A DNA stretch of 64,000 nucleotides, from NCBI RefSeq assembly GCF_000758525.1, contig NZ_CP009241.1, forward strand, positions 4,154,001 through 4,218,000. Reading direction: 5' to 3'. The notes under the pieces were generated by a model. The model made no database searches. It was not told where the DNA came from and was given only the letters and a program-made list of their open reading frames with translations. This DNA is from Paenibacillus sp. FSL H7-0357. Lineage in GTDB: Bacteria > Bacillota > Bacilli > Paenibacillales > Paenibacillaceae. Shown piece by piece: positions 42,555-52,460 of the stretch. The translations under genes were made by a program, and so were the position numbers. Within the stretch, counting starts at the first letter, position 1; every line of letters begins with the position of its first letter.

Positions 42555-44162
42555 GTGAATACGGGCATGAAGAAGACAACCTCAATTATGTTTAGTATAA
42601 TGCTTCTGGCCAGTGTTGCGGCAGGCTGTGGAGGGAATGACAAGAAGAGTGGAGAGACGGCCTCACCAGAGGCGTCAACCGCTGCATCCGCATCACCTTC
42701 TGATCCTCCTGTAACCTTGACTGTGGAAGTGTTTGACAGAGGTGTTCAAGGACAACCCGACCTCAACAACAACGCGTGGACCAAATACGTCAATGAACAA
42801 TTCGGCAAGCCCAATAACGCCATTGTAGAATATGTTTCTGTACCCCGCTCCCAGGAAGTAGACAAGCTGAATGTGTTGATGGCTGCCAACCAGGCTCCTG
42901 ATATTTCCTTCACCTATGACGGGACTTTAGTAACCCGCTACGCAAAAAGCAATGGCCTCTATACACTGGATGAATTGCTTGAGAGCCAGGGCCAGCAATT
43001 GAAGTCTTACCTTGGTGAGAAAGTTCTCTCCTACGGGAAATATGATGGGAAACAAGTCTCCATCCCGGGTAAGCGGACGCTGATTGCCTGGAACGGTATG
43101 TTTATCCGCAAGGATTGGCTGGACAGTCTGGGCATGCCTGTTCCGACTACCCGGGATGAATTGTATGATGTGCTGGTTGCCTTCCGCGACAAGAATCCCG
43201 GTAATGTAAACGGTATCATTCCGTGGGCCACAGCGGCTGCGGGCATGAACTACACTTTCGGCAACCTGGTACAATCCTTCTGGGGTGACATGTCGGAGGA
43301 GGAATTCGTTACCACCACCAACTGGCTGAAGCCCGGCAACAAGGAGGCATTCGAATGGCTGAACAAGCTGTACAATGAAAAGCTGATCAGCCCCGATTTT
43401 GCTCTGGACAAAACAACCAAGCAAGCGGATGCCGATGTCAGCAACGGCAAGGTAGGCTTCTACGCTGCCAACTGGGATTATCCGCTGCTGCAGAAAATTC
43501 GTGATCCGCTGCTGCAAAATGCGCCAGATGCCAACTATGTTCCTGTAGATACCTTCAAGAACTATGAGGGGAAGTACCTGAAAGAGGTATATAATGAGAA
43601 CGGGCTATTCTCCTTTATTCCGAAAAGCAGCAAGAACGCGGAGCTGGCCATGAAGTATCTGAACTGGATGGCTAACCCGGAAGTATTGTTCTTCCTGCAG
43701 TTCGGCCAAGAAGGCATCAACCACAAGCTGATAGACGGCATACCCCAGGGGATTGCCCAGACCGGAGAAAATATGCAAATGAGCAATCTGAATCTGGATT
43801 ATACTCTGGTTGTAAACGGCGCTGAGCTGGGCGATACCGAAAAGAATGTCAGAACGTATGCAGCAGCTTTGGCAGCCGGAGATAAGAACTATGAGAAGCT
43901 GGCTATCGATTCGTACAAGATCAATACGACAGACGGCTATACCGGCTTCTACTATGGCGTCCCGAACGAAGCTAATATCAAATACGGCAAAACGCTCGGT
44001 GACATGAATAAGCAAATGATTGACAGGCTGGTCGTTGCCAAGCCGGCAGAGTTCGATGCCTTGTATGACAAGCTGGTGAAAGAATATATGGACGCCGGCG
44101 GCAAGGCTGTTCAAGATGAGAATGTGAAGAACTACAAAGAAGTCATAGCCAACAAAAAGTAA
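42555..44162 (+). CDS. Sugar ABC transporter substrate-binding lipoprotein, LplA-type
   Basis: A 535-aa lipoprotein with signal peptide and lipobox AAGC (MLLASVAAGCGGN), a linker rich in Ser, Ala and Pro, then a family 1 binding domain of the large LplA/YtcQ type. Two in-frame starts are possible: ATG at 42537, too close to its GGGG, and GTG at 42555, 6 bp after AAGGGTGG; the latter is preferred. The ligand is probably an arabinose-containing oligosaccharide, judging by the nearby GH43 and GH127-like genes. Confidence 0.9.
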   Translation: MNTGMKKTTSIMFSIMLLASVAAGCGGNDKKSGETASPEASTAASASPSDPPVTLTVEVFDRGVQGQPDLNNNAWTKYVNEQFGKPNNAIVEYVSVPRSQEVDKLNVLMAANQAPDISFTYDGTLVTRYAKSNGLYTLDELLESQGQQLKSYLGEKVLSYGKYDGKQVSIPGKRTLIAWNGMFIRKDWLDSLGMPVPTTRDELYDVLVAFRDKNPGNVNGIIPWATAAAGMNYTFGNLVQSFWGDMSEEEFVTTTNWLKPGNKEAFEWLNKLYNEKLISPDFALDKTTKQADADVSNGKVGFYAANWDYPLLQKIRDPLLQNAPDANYVPVDTFKNYEGKYLKEVYNENGLFSFIPKSSKNAELAMKYLNWMANPEVLFFLQFGQEGINHKLIDGIPQGIAQTGENMQMSNLNLDYTLVVNGAELGDTEKNVRTYAAALAAGDKNYEKLAIDSYKINTTDGYTGFYYGVPNEANIKYGKTLGDMNKQMIDRLVVAKPAEFDALYDKLVKEYMDAGGKAVQDENVKNYKEVIANKK

Positions 44163-44170
44163 TTCATTGT

Positions 44171-44218
44171 ATTCGGATAAGCCATCTATTGTTCTTTAAT
44201 GTGGTTTATCCGAATTTC
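44171..44218 (+). terminator. Terminator or attenuator hairpin after binding-protein gene
   Basis: 12-bp stem TTCGGATAAGCC / GGTTTATCCGAA (one G-U) with a 19-nt loop, followed by a weak T tail. Partial termination here would keep the regulator genes at a lower level than the binding protein. Confidence 0.55.
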
Positions 44219-44283
44219 GTTTGCTATTCTCGAACAGTTTTTCTATTATTCGGAGGAATCTATATGTTCAGGAGAGGATACCC

Positions 44284-45726
44284 ATGTACAAGGTCATGAT
44301 TGTAGATGATGAGTCGTGGGCGATTAGAGGAATCCGCAACGCCTTTGACTGGGAGAAGTATGGTTTTGAAATCATCGGACAATATACAAGCGCTTACAAA
44401 GCGTGGGATGCCATAAGAACGGCAGAACCGGATTTGGTGTTTACTGATATCCGTATGCCGGACATTTCCGGACTGGATCTGATGAAGAAGGCCAAAGCAC
44501 AAGGGTTGAACATTGAGTTTGTCATCGTAAGCGGATATGCGGAATTTGAATATGCCCAGGAAGCGATGCGCTACGGCGCGCTGGATTATTTCCTGAAGCC
44601 GTTGGATGTTGATATGGCTGATCAGTTCATCACGAAGCTCGCCATGCACTTCTCCCGTAGAAGCGCTGCACGCAATCACCTCCTTCTGGATGCGCTGACC
44701 TCAGCGGATCAGGACGAGATAAAGCGTTTTCTACCGCTTTCCGAATTCGCAGCTGTATGCTATTACCAGGTGCTTGCTATCTATTTCGAGGGCGAAAAAA
44801 AGGATTTCAGAAAGCTGCTGTCTTTGGAAGGAAGGCCTGTTTATGCTGTGGAAGTTGAAGCCGGAACCAGAAAAATGTTGGTTGTTCTGATGACGGAGCA
44901 TAGGGCTTGTTTGGAAGTGAATTGGGATGAATCGCTTCTGAATAAGACTGGCATCAGTGTTGTGGGCATTAGCAGTATCTCCAGCCAGCTTAAGCATATG
45001 AGCAAGCTGATTAAAGAAGCAGACCTGTCCGCCTCCCAGGTTTTTCTGGAGGAAGCTGCAGGCGCCGTTCACTATGAGCCGAAGCTTCATCTGGTGAAAC
45101 CATGTATCGATGGGCTCTATAGTATCATTCAGGAGAATCAATTTGACAACATGGATATGTACATCAAAGGGCTGCAGGAATACTTTAGGAATCATCATCT
45201 GGGCATGTGTGAGGTTGTCTACTTGTGGAATCAAGCTGTCGGGATACTTGTAAACGCATATTCTGAGGAATTGAAGGATATGGAACTGGAATTCCTGAAT
45301 TATTCTGAGATCAAGGAACGATTTGAACACTTTGAATCTATGTGCAGCTTTTTGCATGACGTCCTCGCCTCCATCAGGCAAGGGAACAGCCGCTCCTTGC
45401 AGGAAGGGGATATCTTGTCCTGCTTCAACCGGATGATAGCCTATATCGACCGGCACTTTGAGCAGAAATTGTATTTGAAGGATTTGTCCGCCCAATTCTT
45501 CATCAATCAGGTCTATTGCTGTCAATTATTCAAAAAAAATCTGGGCAAAACCTTCTCCGAATATGTGTCGGAACTCAGGATCAATAAAGCACGTGAGCTT
45601 CTGAAGCAAACTGGCCTGTCCATTGAGAAAATTGCCATTAAGTCCGGGTATGTTGATTATTATTATTTCAATAAAGTTTTCAAGAAGCATTGCGGGATGA
45701 CGCCTACCAAATTCAGAAAAAGTTAA
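44284..45726 (+). CDS. AraC-type response regulator
   Basis: A 480-aa regulator: receiver domain at residues 1-125 (Asp8-Asp9, phosphoacceptor Asp55 in VFTDIRMP, Lys in YFLKPLD), helical linker, AraC DNA-binding domain at about 385-480 (LKDLSAQFFINQVYCCQLFK, then IEKIAIKSGYVDYYYFNKVF). The ATG follows GGAGAGG; in-frame codons from 44221 upstream are rejected. Paired with the kinase at 45747. The shared element of the promoters at 40.5 and 49.5 kb is its best candidate target. Confidence 0.92.
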   Translation: MYKVMIVDDESWAIRGIRNAFDWEKYGFEIIGQYTSAYKAWDAIRTAEPDLVFTDIRMPDISGLDLMKKAKAQGLNIEFVIVSGYAEFEYAQEAMRYGALDYFLKPLDVDMADQFITKLAMHFSRRSAARNHLLLDALTSADQDEIKRFLPLSEFAAVCYYQVLAIYFEGEKKDFRKLLSLEGRPVYAVEVEAGTRKMLVVLMTEHRACLEVNWDESLLNKTGISVVGISSISSQLKHMSKLIKEADLSASQVFLEEAAGAVHYEPKLHLVKPCIDGLYSIIQENQFDNMDMYIKGLQEYFRNHHLGMCEVVYLWNQAVGILVNAYSEELKDMELEFLNYSEIKERFEHFESMCSFLHDVLASIRQGNSRSLQEGDILSCFNRMIAYIDRHFEQKLYLKDLSAQFFINQVYCCQLFKKNLGKTFSEYVSELRINKARELLKQTGLSIEKIAIKSGYVDYYYFNKVFKKHCGMTPTKFRKS

Positions 45727-45746
45727 TATGAACGGAGAGGCGGGCC

Positions 45747-47575
45747 ATGAAGACCAGTAAAGTGAAATTGAAACATCAGATATGGCTTATCTTTTTTTCT
45801 CTATCGTTATATTCACAGTCATGGAATTTTATTTTTTTTATAGTTTCTCTAATTTAACCCAGAAGAGAGCCGCCACTTACGGCAACCAGATGATTGAGCA
45901 AACACGCCGCAAGATTGATTCTGTGTTTAATGATATCAGGGTCAGCACCAGCATTGCGGTCAATAGCAAACTGATTCAGGAATTTTCCGTAGTGGATGAT
46001 GATTACAAAAGGGCGTTTGATAGTGGTCCATATGCGCTGGATCTCATGGAATATATGAGATCCTTTAATTCGTATGTGAACGGAATTGTAATTAATGATA
46101 TTCGAGGAAGGCGGCTTTACAGTCTGGCGTCCGCAAGCGGCGATATTTTTTTTATCAATCGTTATGAAACCTTTATTCGCAAGTATAAGGATGATCCTTC
46201 GCTTCGGGATAAGGGGATGTTCACCACGATTTTAAAAGATGACAGAACAGAAACGGAACAGTTTTTTTATATCGCGCCGATTGTGGAGGCTATCGGGGGA
46301 ATCTATTTCTCTCAAATTACGGGTTACTGCACAGTGATGGTCAATATGGAAAAGATGCAGGGGCTTGTGGAAAATACGGAATTAACGCAGAGCTCCACCT
46401 TGTACATTCTGAATAGCCGGGACGAGGTGATTGCATCCACGAATTCCAATGCCCGAGGCACGTTGTTCAGAGATGTTCTGTCTATGGATAAGGACATCTT
46501 GCTTAACGGCGTAAAAGCAACCATCGACGGGGAAGAAATTCTTGTCCAGGTCAAGGGTTTGGAGCAGGCAGACGGGTGGCGGGTTGTTAGTATGATTCCG
46601 GTGCATGAACTGACTGCAGACATGAACCCCATGCGGAAGGTCAGCATTATCGTGGGGATTGGAATTATTCTAAGCATGATCATAACAGGCAGTTTTTTTA
46701 TGAACAATCTGATGCGTCCGATGATGGGACTTGTCATGGATATGAAGAAGGTAGGGAGGCGGGATATGGGCTTCCGTATTAAAGTCCGGTTTACCAATGA
46801 GGTAGGCTTGCTAGCCTGCGACATTAACCGGATGATGGATGAAATGGAGGAAATGGCCCGGGATATGTTCAATACCCAGGCTAGACTATATGAATCCGAG
46901 CTGAGCCAGAAACAGGCGGAGTTTGCTGCCCTGCAAAGCCAGATCAATCCCCATTTCCTCTATAATACGCTGAATTGTATCAGCAGCATCGGATTGGAAT
47001 ACGGAAGCAGAGAGATTGCGCAAATTACGTTTTGCATGTCTAAAATCTTCCGTTACAGCATCAAAAAGGATGATCTTGTACAGATCAGTGAAGAAGTTGA
47101 CTGTATTCAGGCTTATATGAAGATTATCTTAATCCGGTACGAGAATAAGTTCTCCATGGAGCTTGATGTGGAGGACAGGCTGCTCAAAATGAAAACGCCC
47201 AAGATGATACTTCAGCCCATTGTGGAAAATTCCGTTTACCACGGGCTGGAGCGGATGGACCAAGGGGGGCGGCTCCTGATTACCGGGAGCATGGATGCGC
47301 ATGGGGATGTGTGCTTCTGTATTACAGATACAGGGAGGGGGATGGAGCCGGAGGAGCTGGCCGCCCTCCAGGCCAAGCTGGGTATGGAGTACCCGGAGCA
47401 CGCGCCAGACGGCCAACCGACAAGAGGCATTGGGCTAACCAATATCCATAACAGGCTCCGGCTGCTGTTCGGAGAGGGTTACGGAATCACCATAGAAAGC
47501 CGGTTCGGCCATGGGACGACAGTAACCGTGAAGATTCCGAAGCTGATAAACGACCGCAAACCTTTGGAAGAGTAG
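45747..47575 (+). CDS. YesM-type sensor histidine kinase, apparent frameshift near N-terminus
   Basis: The C-terminal 597 codons (open from an ATG at 45782) encode an extracellular dCache-like sensor, a second membrane helix (about residues 283-306), HAMP, the His box NPHFLYNTLN (His 391) and HATPase motifs (NSVYHGLERM, DTGRGM, RGIGLTNIHNRL). ATG 45782 has no RBS. A well-spaced GGAGAGG precedes an ATG at 45747 that starts MKTSKVKLKHQIWLIFF, a typical cytoplasmic tail and first helix, but in another frame. One extra T in the T7 run at 45792-45798 would join the two. This may be a mutation, phase variation or a sequencing error. Confidence 0.85.
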
Positions 47576-47619
47576 CAGGAAATTTGTTTTGTATTAGATA
47601 AAAGAAGGGAATGTGAGCT

Positions 47620-49377
47620 ATGACTTCATCCATCCTGCGGACAGAATATCCGCGTCCGCAATTCGTAAGACCAGACTGGCAGCATTTGAATGGAACATGG
47701 GGGTTTGAATTTGATGACGAACGTGTTGGCGATACCGCACAATGGAGCAGCGGCCAGCAAGCCTTCAGCCGCCAGATTCAGGTCCCCTTCACTTACCAAA
47801 GCAAATTGAGCGGCATTGGAGAAACGGCCTTCCATGATCTGGTGTGGTACAAGCGCAGCTTCACGATTCCGGCGGAATGGGCGGGGCAGCGGGTTATCCT
47901 GCACTTCGGCGCAGTGGATTATCAGGCTACAGTCTGGGTAAATGGCAGGCAAGCAGCCTATCATGAAGGCGGCCATACGCCATTCCAGTCGGATATCACG
48001 TTCGCTCTGCTGGATGGAGAGAATACTGTGGTGGTGCGGGCCGAGGATTTCAGCAGGGATGTGACCTTGCCACGGGGGAAGCAATATTGGAAGGAGGATT
48101 CGGCTTCCATCTTCTATACCCGGACGACGGGAATCTGGCAGACCGTATGGCTGGAGCCTGTTGCGGAGCTTCATATCAAGAAGCTAAAGTTCAAGCCGGA
48201 CATTGACCGTAATGAAATCCAAATCCGCACGTTTCTTAATCAAGCTCCGGTTGGCTGCAAGGCGGAAGTCCGCATCGACATCCGCTTCAAGGACGAATAT
48301 CTGGCTACTACCAGCTTCTCGATGGATCATGCGGAAGAAGCCCGCACCATCGGACTCCATGATTTTAACGATCACGGATTAGGGCGCTGGTGGTCGCCGG
48401 AGCATCCGAATCTGTATGACGTAACCGTTACGCTCATCGTGGACGGCATTCAGGACGACCAAGCGGAAAGCTACTTCGGCATGCGCAAAATAGCGGTGGA
48501 AGCCGGCAAGCTGATGCTGAATAACCGGAACTATTTTATGCGGCTGGTGCTGGATCAGGGGTACTTCCCGGACGGGATTCTGACGGCTCCCAGTGATGAG
48601 GCATTGAAACAGGACATTGAGTTGGCTAAACAAATGGGCTTTAACGGCGCACGCAAGCACCAGAAGATAGAGGACCCACGCTTCTTGTATTGGGCCGACC
48701 GGCTCGGTTATCTGGTATGGGGGGAGATGGCCAATGCCTATGCGTATTCGGAGGAATATGTGCGCAAGGTAACGGCGGAATGGCAGGAGGCGGTGGAGCG
48801 GGACTACAACCATCCGTCTCTGGTGGTGTGGGTTCCCCTTAACGAAAGCTGGGGGGTGCCCAACATCTTAATCGATAAACGGCAGCAGCGCCATGCCATG
48901 GCAATGTATTATCTGACCAAATCCCTGGATGACAGCAGGCTGGTTATCTCCAATGACGGTTGGGAGCAGATGACCACGGATCTGGTCACCATCCATGACT
49001 ATGAATGGAGGCGGGAGGATTTGACGGAGCGCTACAGCACCTTGGAGCGGACGTTGGAAGGAAAGCCGCCGCGCAGGGAGCTGTTTGTAGGGGGAACCGC
49101 ATATGCGGGCCAACCGGTTCTGGTGACGGAGTTCGGGGGTATTGCCTATAAGAAAAGCGATTGGGAGGGCTGGGGCTATTCCGGTGCAGACAACGATGAG
49201 GATTTCCTGGCTAAGCTGGCCGACGTGATAGAGCCGCTGCTGCAATCGCCTCATGTCCAAGGCATTTGTTATACCCAGCTGACCGATGTGGAACAGGAGA
49301 TCAACGGCTTGTTGACCTATGACCGGGCCCTCAAGGTTCCGTTGAACAAAATAAGACAAATCGTTGCCGGGAGGTAA
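47620..49377 (+). CDS. GH2 family glycoside hydrolase
   Basis: A 585-aa cytoplasmic enzyme with GH2 architecture: jelly-roll sugar-binding domain (residues about 20-185; VWYKRSFTIPAEWAGQRVIL), Ig-like domain (about 190-290) and TIM barrel (about 300-580) with acid/base Glu409 in PLNESWG and nucleophile Glu504 in TEFGG. It lacks the long C-terminal domains of LacZ, so a compact beta-galactosidase, beta-glucuronidase or related subtype is likely. RBS AAGGGAATGTG. Probably cleaves oligosaccharides imported by the neighbouring transporter; specificity not determined. Confidence 0.92.
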   Translation: MTSSILRTEYPRPQFVRPDWQHLNGTWGFEFDDERVGDTAQWSSGQQAFSRQIQVPFTYQSKLSGIGETAFHDLVWYKRSFTIPAEWAGQRVILHFGAVDYQATVWVNGRQAAYHEGGHTPFQSDITFALLDGENTVVVRAEDFSRDVTLPRGKQYWKEDSASIFYTRTTGIWQTVWLEPVAELHIKKLKFKPDIDRNEIQIRTFLNQAPVGCKAEVRIDIRFKDEYLATTSFSMDHAEEARTIGLHDFNDHGLGRWWSPEHPNLYDVTVTLIVDGIQDDQAESYFGMRKIAVEAGKLMLNNRNYFMRLVLDQGYFPDGILTAPSDEALKQDIELAKQMGFNGARKHQKIEDPRFLYWADRLGYLVWGEMANAYAYSEEYVRKVTAEWQEAVERDYNHPSLVVWVPLNESWGVPNILIDKRQQRHAMAMYYLTKSLDDSRLVISNDGWEQMTTDLVTIHDYEWRREDLTERYSTLERTLEGKPPRRELFVGGTAYAGQPVLVTEFGGIAYKKSDWEGWGYSGADNDEDFLAKLADVIEPLLQSPHVQGICYTQLTDVEQEINGLLTYDRALKVPLNKIRQIVAGR

Positions 49378-49407
49378 TATAGAATGAGTTTGTAAAGGTT
49401 CGCCTTC

Positions 49408-49444
49408 AGGACACATCCTTTAATTGGGGATTGTGTCCTTTTTG
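49408..49444 (+). terminator. Rho-independent terminator
   Basis: AGGACACATCC and GGATTGTGTCCT form the stem around a 9-nt loop, followed by a T run. It ends the unit from the permeases to the GH2 gene. Confidence 0.75.
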
Positions 49445-49486
49445 TTTGCGGTCAGGGCTCCTTTTCTAAAACGGTTACAAAAACAA

Positions 49487-49600
49487 TTTAAGATAGTACA
49501 TTTTTATAATTTTCTTCGGAAGGTAGAATGAGGGCAATAGCCAGAAAAATCAGTACAACAGGGAGATGAAAAAATGAAAGCGGTTTTATGTGGCCCATAG
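49487..49600 (+). repeat. Second copy of sugar-locus promoter with vestigial permease 5' end
   Basis: The region repeats the order of 40498-40610: ACAAAA, ATTTAAG, AGTACATTTT, CGGAAG, a TAGAAT -10 (49524-49529), a GGAG-type RBS, then AAATGAAAGCGGTTTTA, which is identical to the first codons of the LplB-type permease gene. Here the frame ends after eight codons at TAG. It is therefore a duplicated promoter carrying a dead permease start, placed ahead of the GH43 gene. Confidence 0.7.
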
Positions 49601-49662
49601 GGCTGGGGAATGACGCATTTCTATAGTCCAGTATCTTACTATGATTCGAGGGAGGACTGCAA

Positions 49663-52460
49663 ATGCTCAGGAAAAGATTCAGATATCTGCTACTATGTCT
49701 CGCAGTGCTGCTGATGCTGCCGCAATGGAGCGGAGCGGCTGCGGCGGCAGAGTCGACGCCAGATACGCCAGATTCGGCGTCGGTGCAGGGGGGGAAGAAC
49801 GTGTCAGATTTCTACAATGTTATCATGCAGGCAGGAGCCGATCCTTGGGTTTACAAGCACACGGACGGCTATTATTACAACGTATTTGTCAACGCCAGCG
49901 GCATCATGATCCGCAGAGCGAAGACCATCACAGGCATTGATGCGGGCGAGAGGAGCCTAGCCTGGACACCGGTTAAGGGTACCATGTACAGTTCCAATGT
50001 TTGGGCGCCAGAAATGCACTATCTCAAAGATACCGATGGCAAATACAAATGGTATATCTACTTCGCGGCTGACAACGGAACCAACGCAAACCACCGCATG
50101 TACGTGCTGGAGAACGCCAGTGATAATCCGATGACCGGAACCTGGGAGTTCAAAGGGAAGATTACCGATTCTACCGACCGTTGGGCGATCGACGGCACTG
50201 TGCTGACTGTAAATGAGAAACACTATTTCATCTGGTCCGGCTGGGAGGAGACGGACGGAAGCTTCCAAAATTTATATATTGCAAAGATGAGCAGTCCTCG
50301 GACCATTAGTTCGGAACGGGTATTAATTTCGACGCCTGACCATGATTGGGAAACGTCTCCGGGCAGAATCAATGAAGGCCCCCAAATAACTATAAAGGGC
50401 GACACCATCAATCTGGTCTATTCAGCAAACGGAAGCTGGACAGACAGTTACTGCCTCGGGCTGATCACTGCCAAGATTGGCAACGATTTGATGAATACCA
50501 GCTCCTGGGTAAAACAGGACAATCCGATCTTCTCCAGCGCCAATGGCGTTTACGGACCGGGCCACCACAGCATCGTCACGTCTCCTGACGGCGCGGAGGA
50601 CTGGATCATTTACCATGCCGCCCGCTGGCCGGGATCAGGATGGACCCGCAATGTCCGCACGCAGAAATTCACCTGGAACGAAGACAATACGCCGAACCTG
50701 GGAGAACCCGTCGATCCGAACAGACCGATTGTTAGGCCTTCGGGCGAGCCGGTGCGGAAGCGCTATGAAGCGGAAAACGCGTTACTGGTGAAAGATCCGA
50801 GTGGCGAAACTTCTCCCGGTGTCTGGCGAGAAAGCACCGCTTCTGGCGGGATGAAGATCGCAAACATCAAGAACGCCAATGATTATGCACAGTTTACAGT
50901 TAACGTGCCGAAGGCGGGATTTTATGCGCTGTCCGTGCGCAATGCCAACGGCTCACCTAATGCGGCGGATGCCTCTCATTTCTTGTCGGTCAACGGCAGT
51001 TCCGGCGCCAATTTGAACATTGTCTATTCCGGTTCGAATCGTTGGGGAGCCTCCACGGCGAAAGTCTATCTTAAGAAAGGCGACAACATCATCCGCTTCT
51101 CGAAGGGTAACAACCTTGCCGAAATCGACAGTATGGATATATTCAAGCTTGATACGTCAGAAATTTTATTCGAATCTCCAGGGTACACGCTGGGGTTGGG
51201 TGAAACCCGCAGTTTGCCCCTGTATATGGTAACAGGCACTACCTATACCGCTCTTAACACAGGAGTTTTCTTCAGTTCCTCGAACACCAAGGTCGCCGTT
51301 CCGGACAGACACCCAAGCTGCCCCTCTATGTTCCGGTGGTCTATGCGGATGGGAATACCGGTATTGCAGAGGTCATCTGGAATCTGGAGGGACTTGCGTT
51401 CAACTCGCCTGGCACTGTTCAGGTGTCTGGCAAACTGAAGGGTCTTGCCATTAATACCACCGCTGCCGTCGAAGTTGTCTCTGGGTGGGATCTTGATGAA
51501 ATTGTGAATGAAATTCGCAGCAGGACAGTCAATCTCTCAATCCCCTTAGGCGAAGGTTTGGGCAACTATAGTCAATCTGCATATAATGCCCTCCTGGCTG
51601 CGCTGGACCATGCGGATGAGTTGTCCACAGGCGGAAATATGACTGAAGAGCAGTTTAACCTGGCGCGGAATTCCCTTGCTGAAGCGGAAGCAGCTCTATC
51701 AGCATCACTCAACCTTACACAGGATGGCGTGACTTATAATGTTTACCGGGATTTCGAGAATGACACAACGGGTAAACAGCCTTTCGGAATTGAAGCCACC
51801 CGAATCCAGAGTGGCGGTGCAGCGCAGATCGTGGAAGAATCCGAGAATACGTTTTTGCGGCTTAGTACTGGACCCACGAAAGGATATGTAAATATGTTCC
51901 TTCCATATATAGGTCAGGTATTTGCGACCGGCGACCAAAGAGTCGTTGTAGAGTATTCCGCACGCTTTCAAAAGGGTCTTCAGTATGCGAATGCTTTCCA
52001 GCCGAAAAACCAAACAGGCGCCTACGCAATGACAGTAGCCTTTGAGAACGCCGGCAATGATCCATGGATTAGAGTGGCTGAATCATCCGTTTGGAAAAAT
52101 GTGAAACCTTTCAGCTACGATACTTGGTATCATTTCAAAATCATTGCTGATATGGATGCGCAGACTTACAGCGTTTATATGGGGGATGAGGTCATTGCGG
52201 AGAACTTTGCATTCCGTACGGAGGGCAGTACTGTACTAACGGGACATGTCTTCGGCATCGACGGCTTCCCCAATGGGCAGGTGGATTTCGATAATATCCA
52301 AGTCAAGATTGCATCGGTGGCGGAAAAAGCCGAACAGAATGCGCCTTTGGGGCTTGGGCACCAAAAGGTTAGTTTCATTACAGGGACTGTCAACGGTACG
52401 ATCGGTATTATAAACCAGCGGGAATCATGGAGGGATGGATATGTCGAATCCGACATATGA
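49663..52460 (+). pseudogene. Secreted GH43 glycosidase, disrupted by internal deletion and frameshift
   Basis: The first frame (49663-51438) encodes a signal peptide (to about residue 30), a complete GH43 five-bladed propeller with base Asp60, Asp177 and acid Glu238 (INEGPQI), a CBM6-like domain (YEAENALLVKD, about 365-505) and the first half of a Big_2-type Ig domain (GVFFSSSNTKVAV). At about 51300 this frame turns to nonsense; frame 3 takes up KLPLYVPVVYADGNTGIAEV, an Ig-like (Big_4) domain, helices and a jelly-roll domain to 52460. Both halves look conserved, so a recent -1 or larger deletion is likely. GH43 enzymes act on arabinan or xylan. If translation stops at 51438 the enzyme domain is still complete. 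Confidence 0.8.

Noticed and set aside
45782..45784. ATG at 45782 as the natural start of the kinase
   Set aside because: It has no RBS and would remove the cytoplasmic tail and most of the first membrane helix, while a well-placed RBS and ATG lie 35 bp upstream in another frame.
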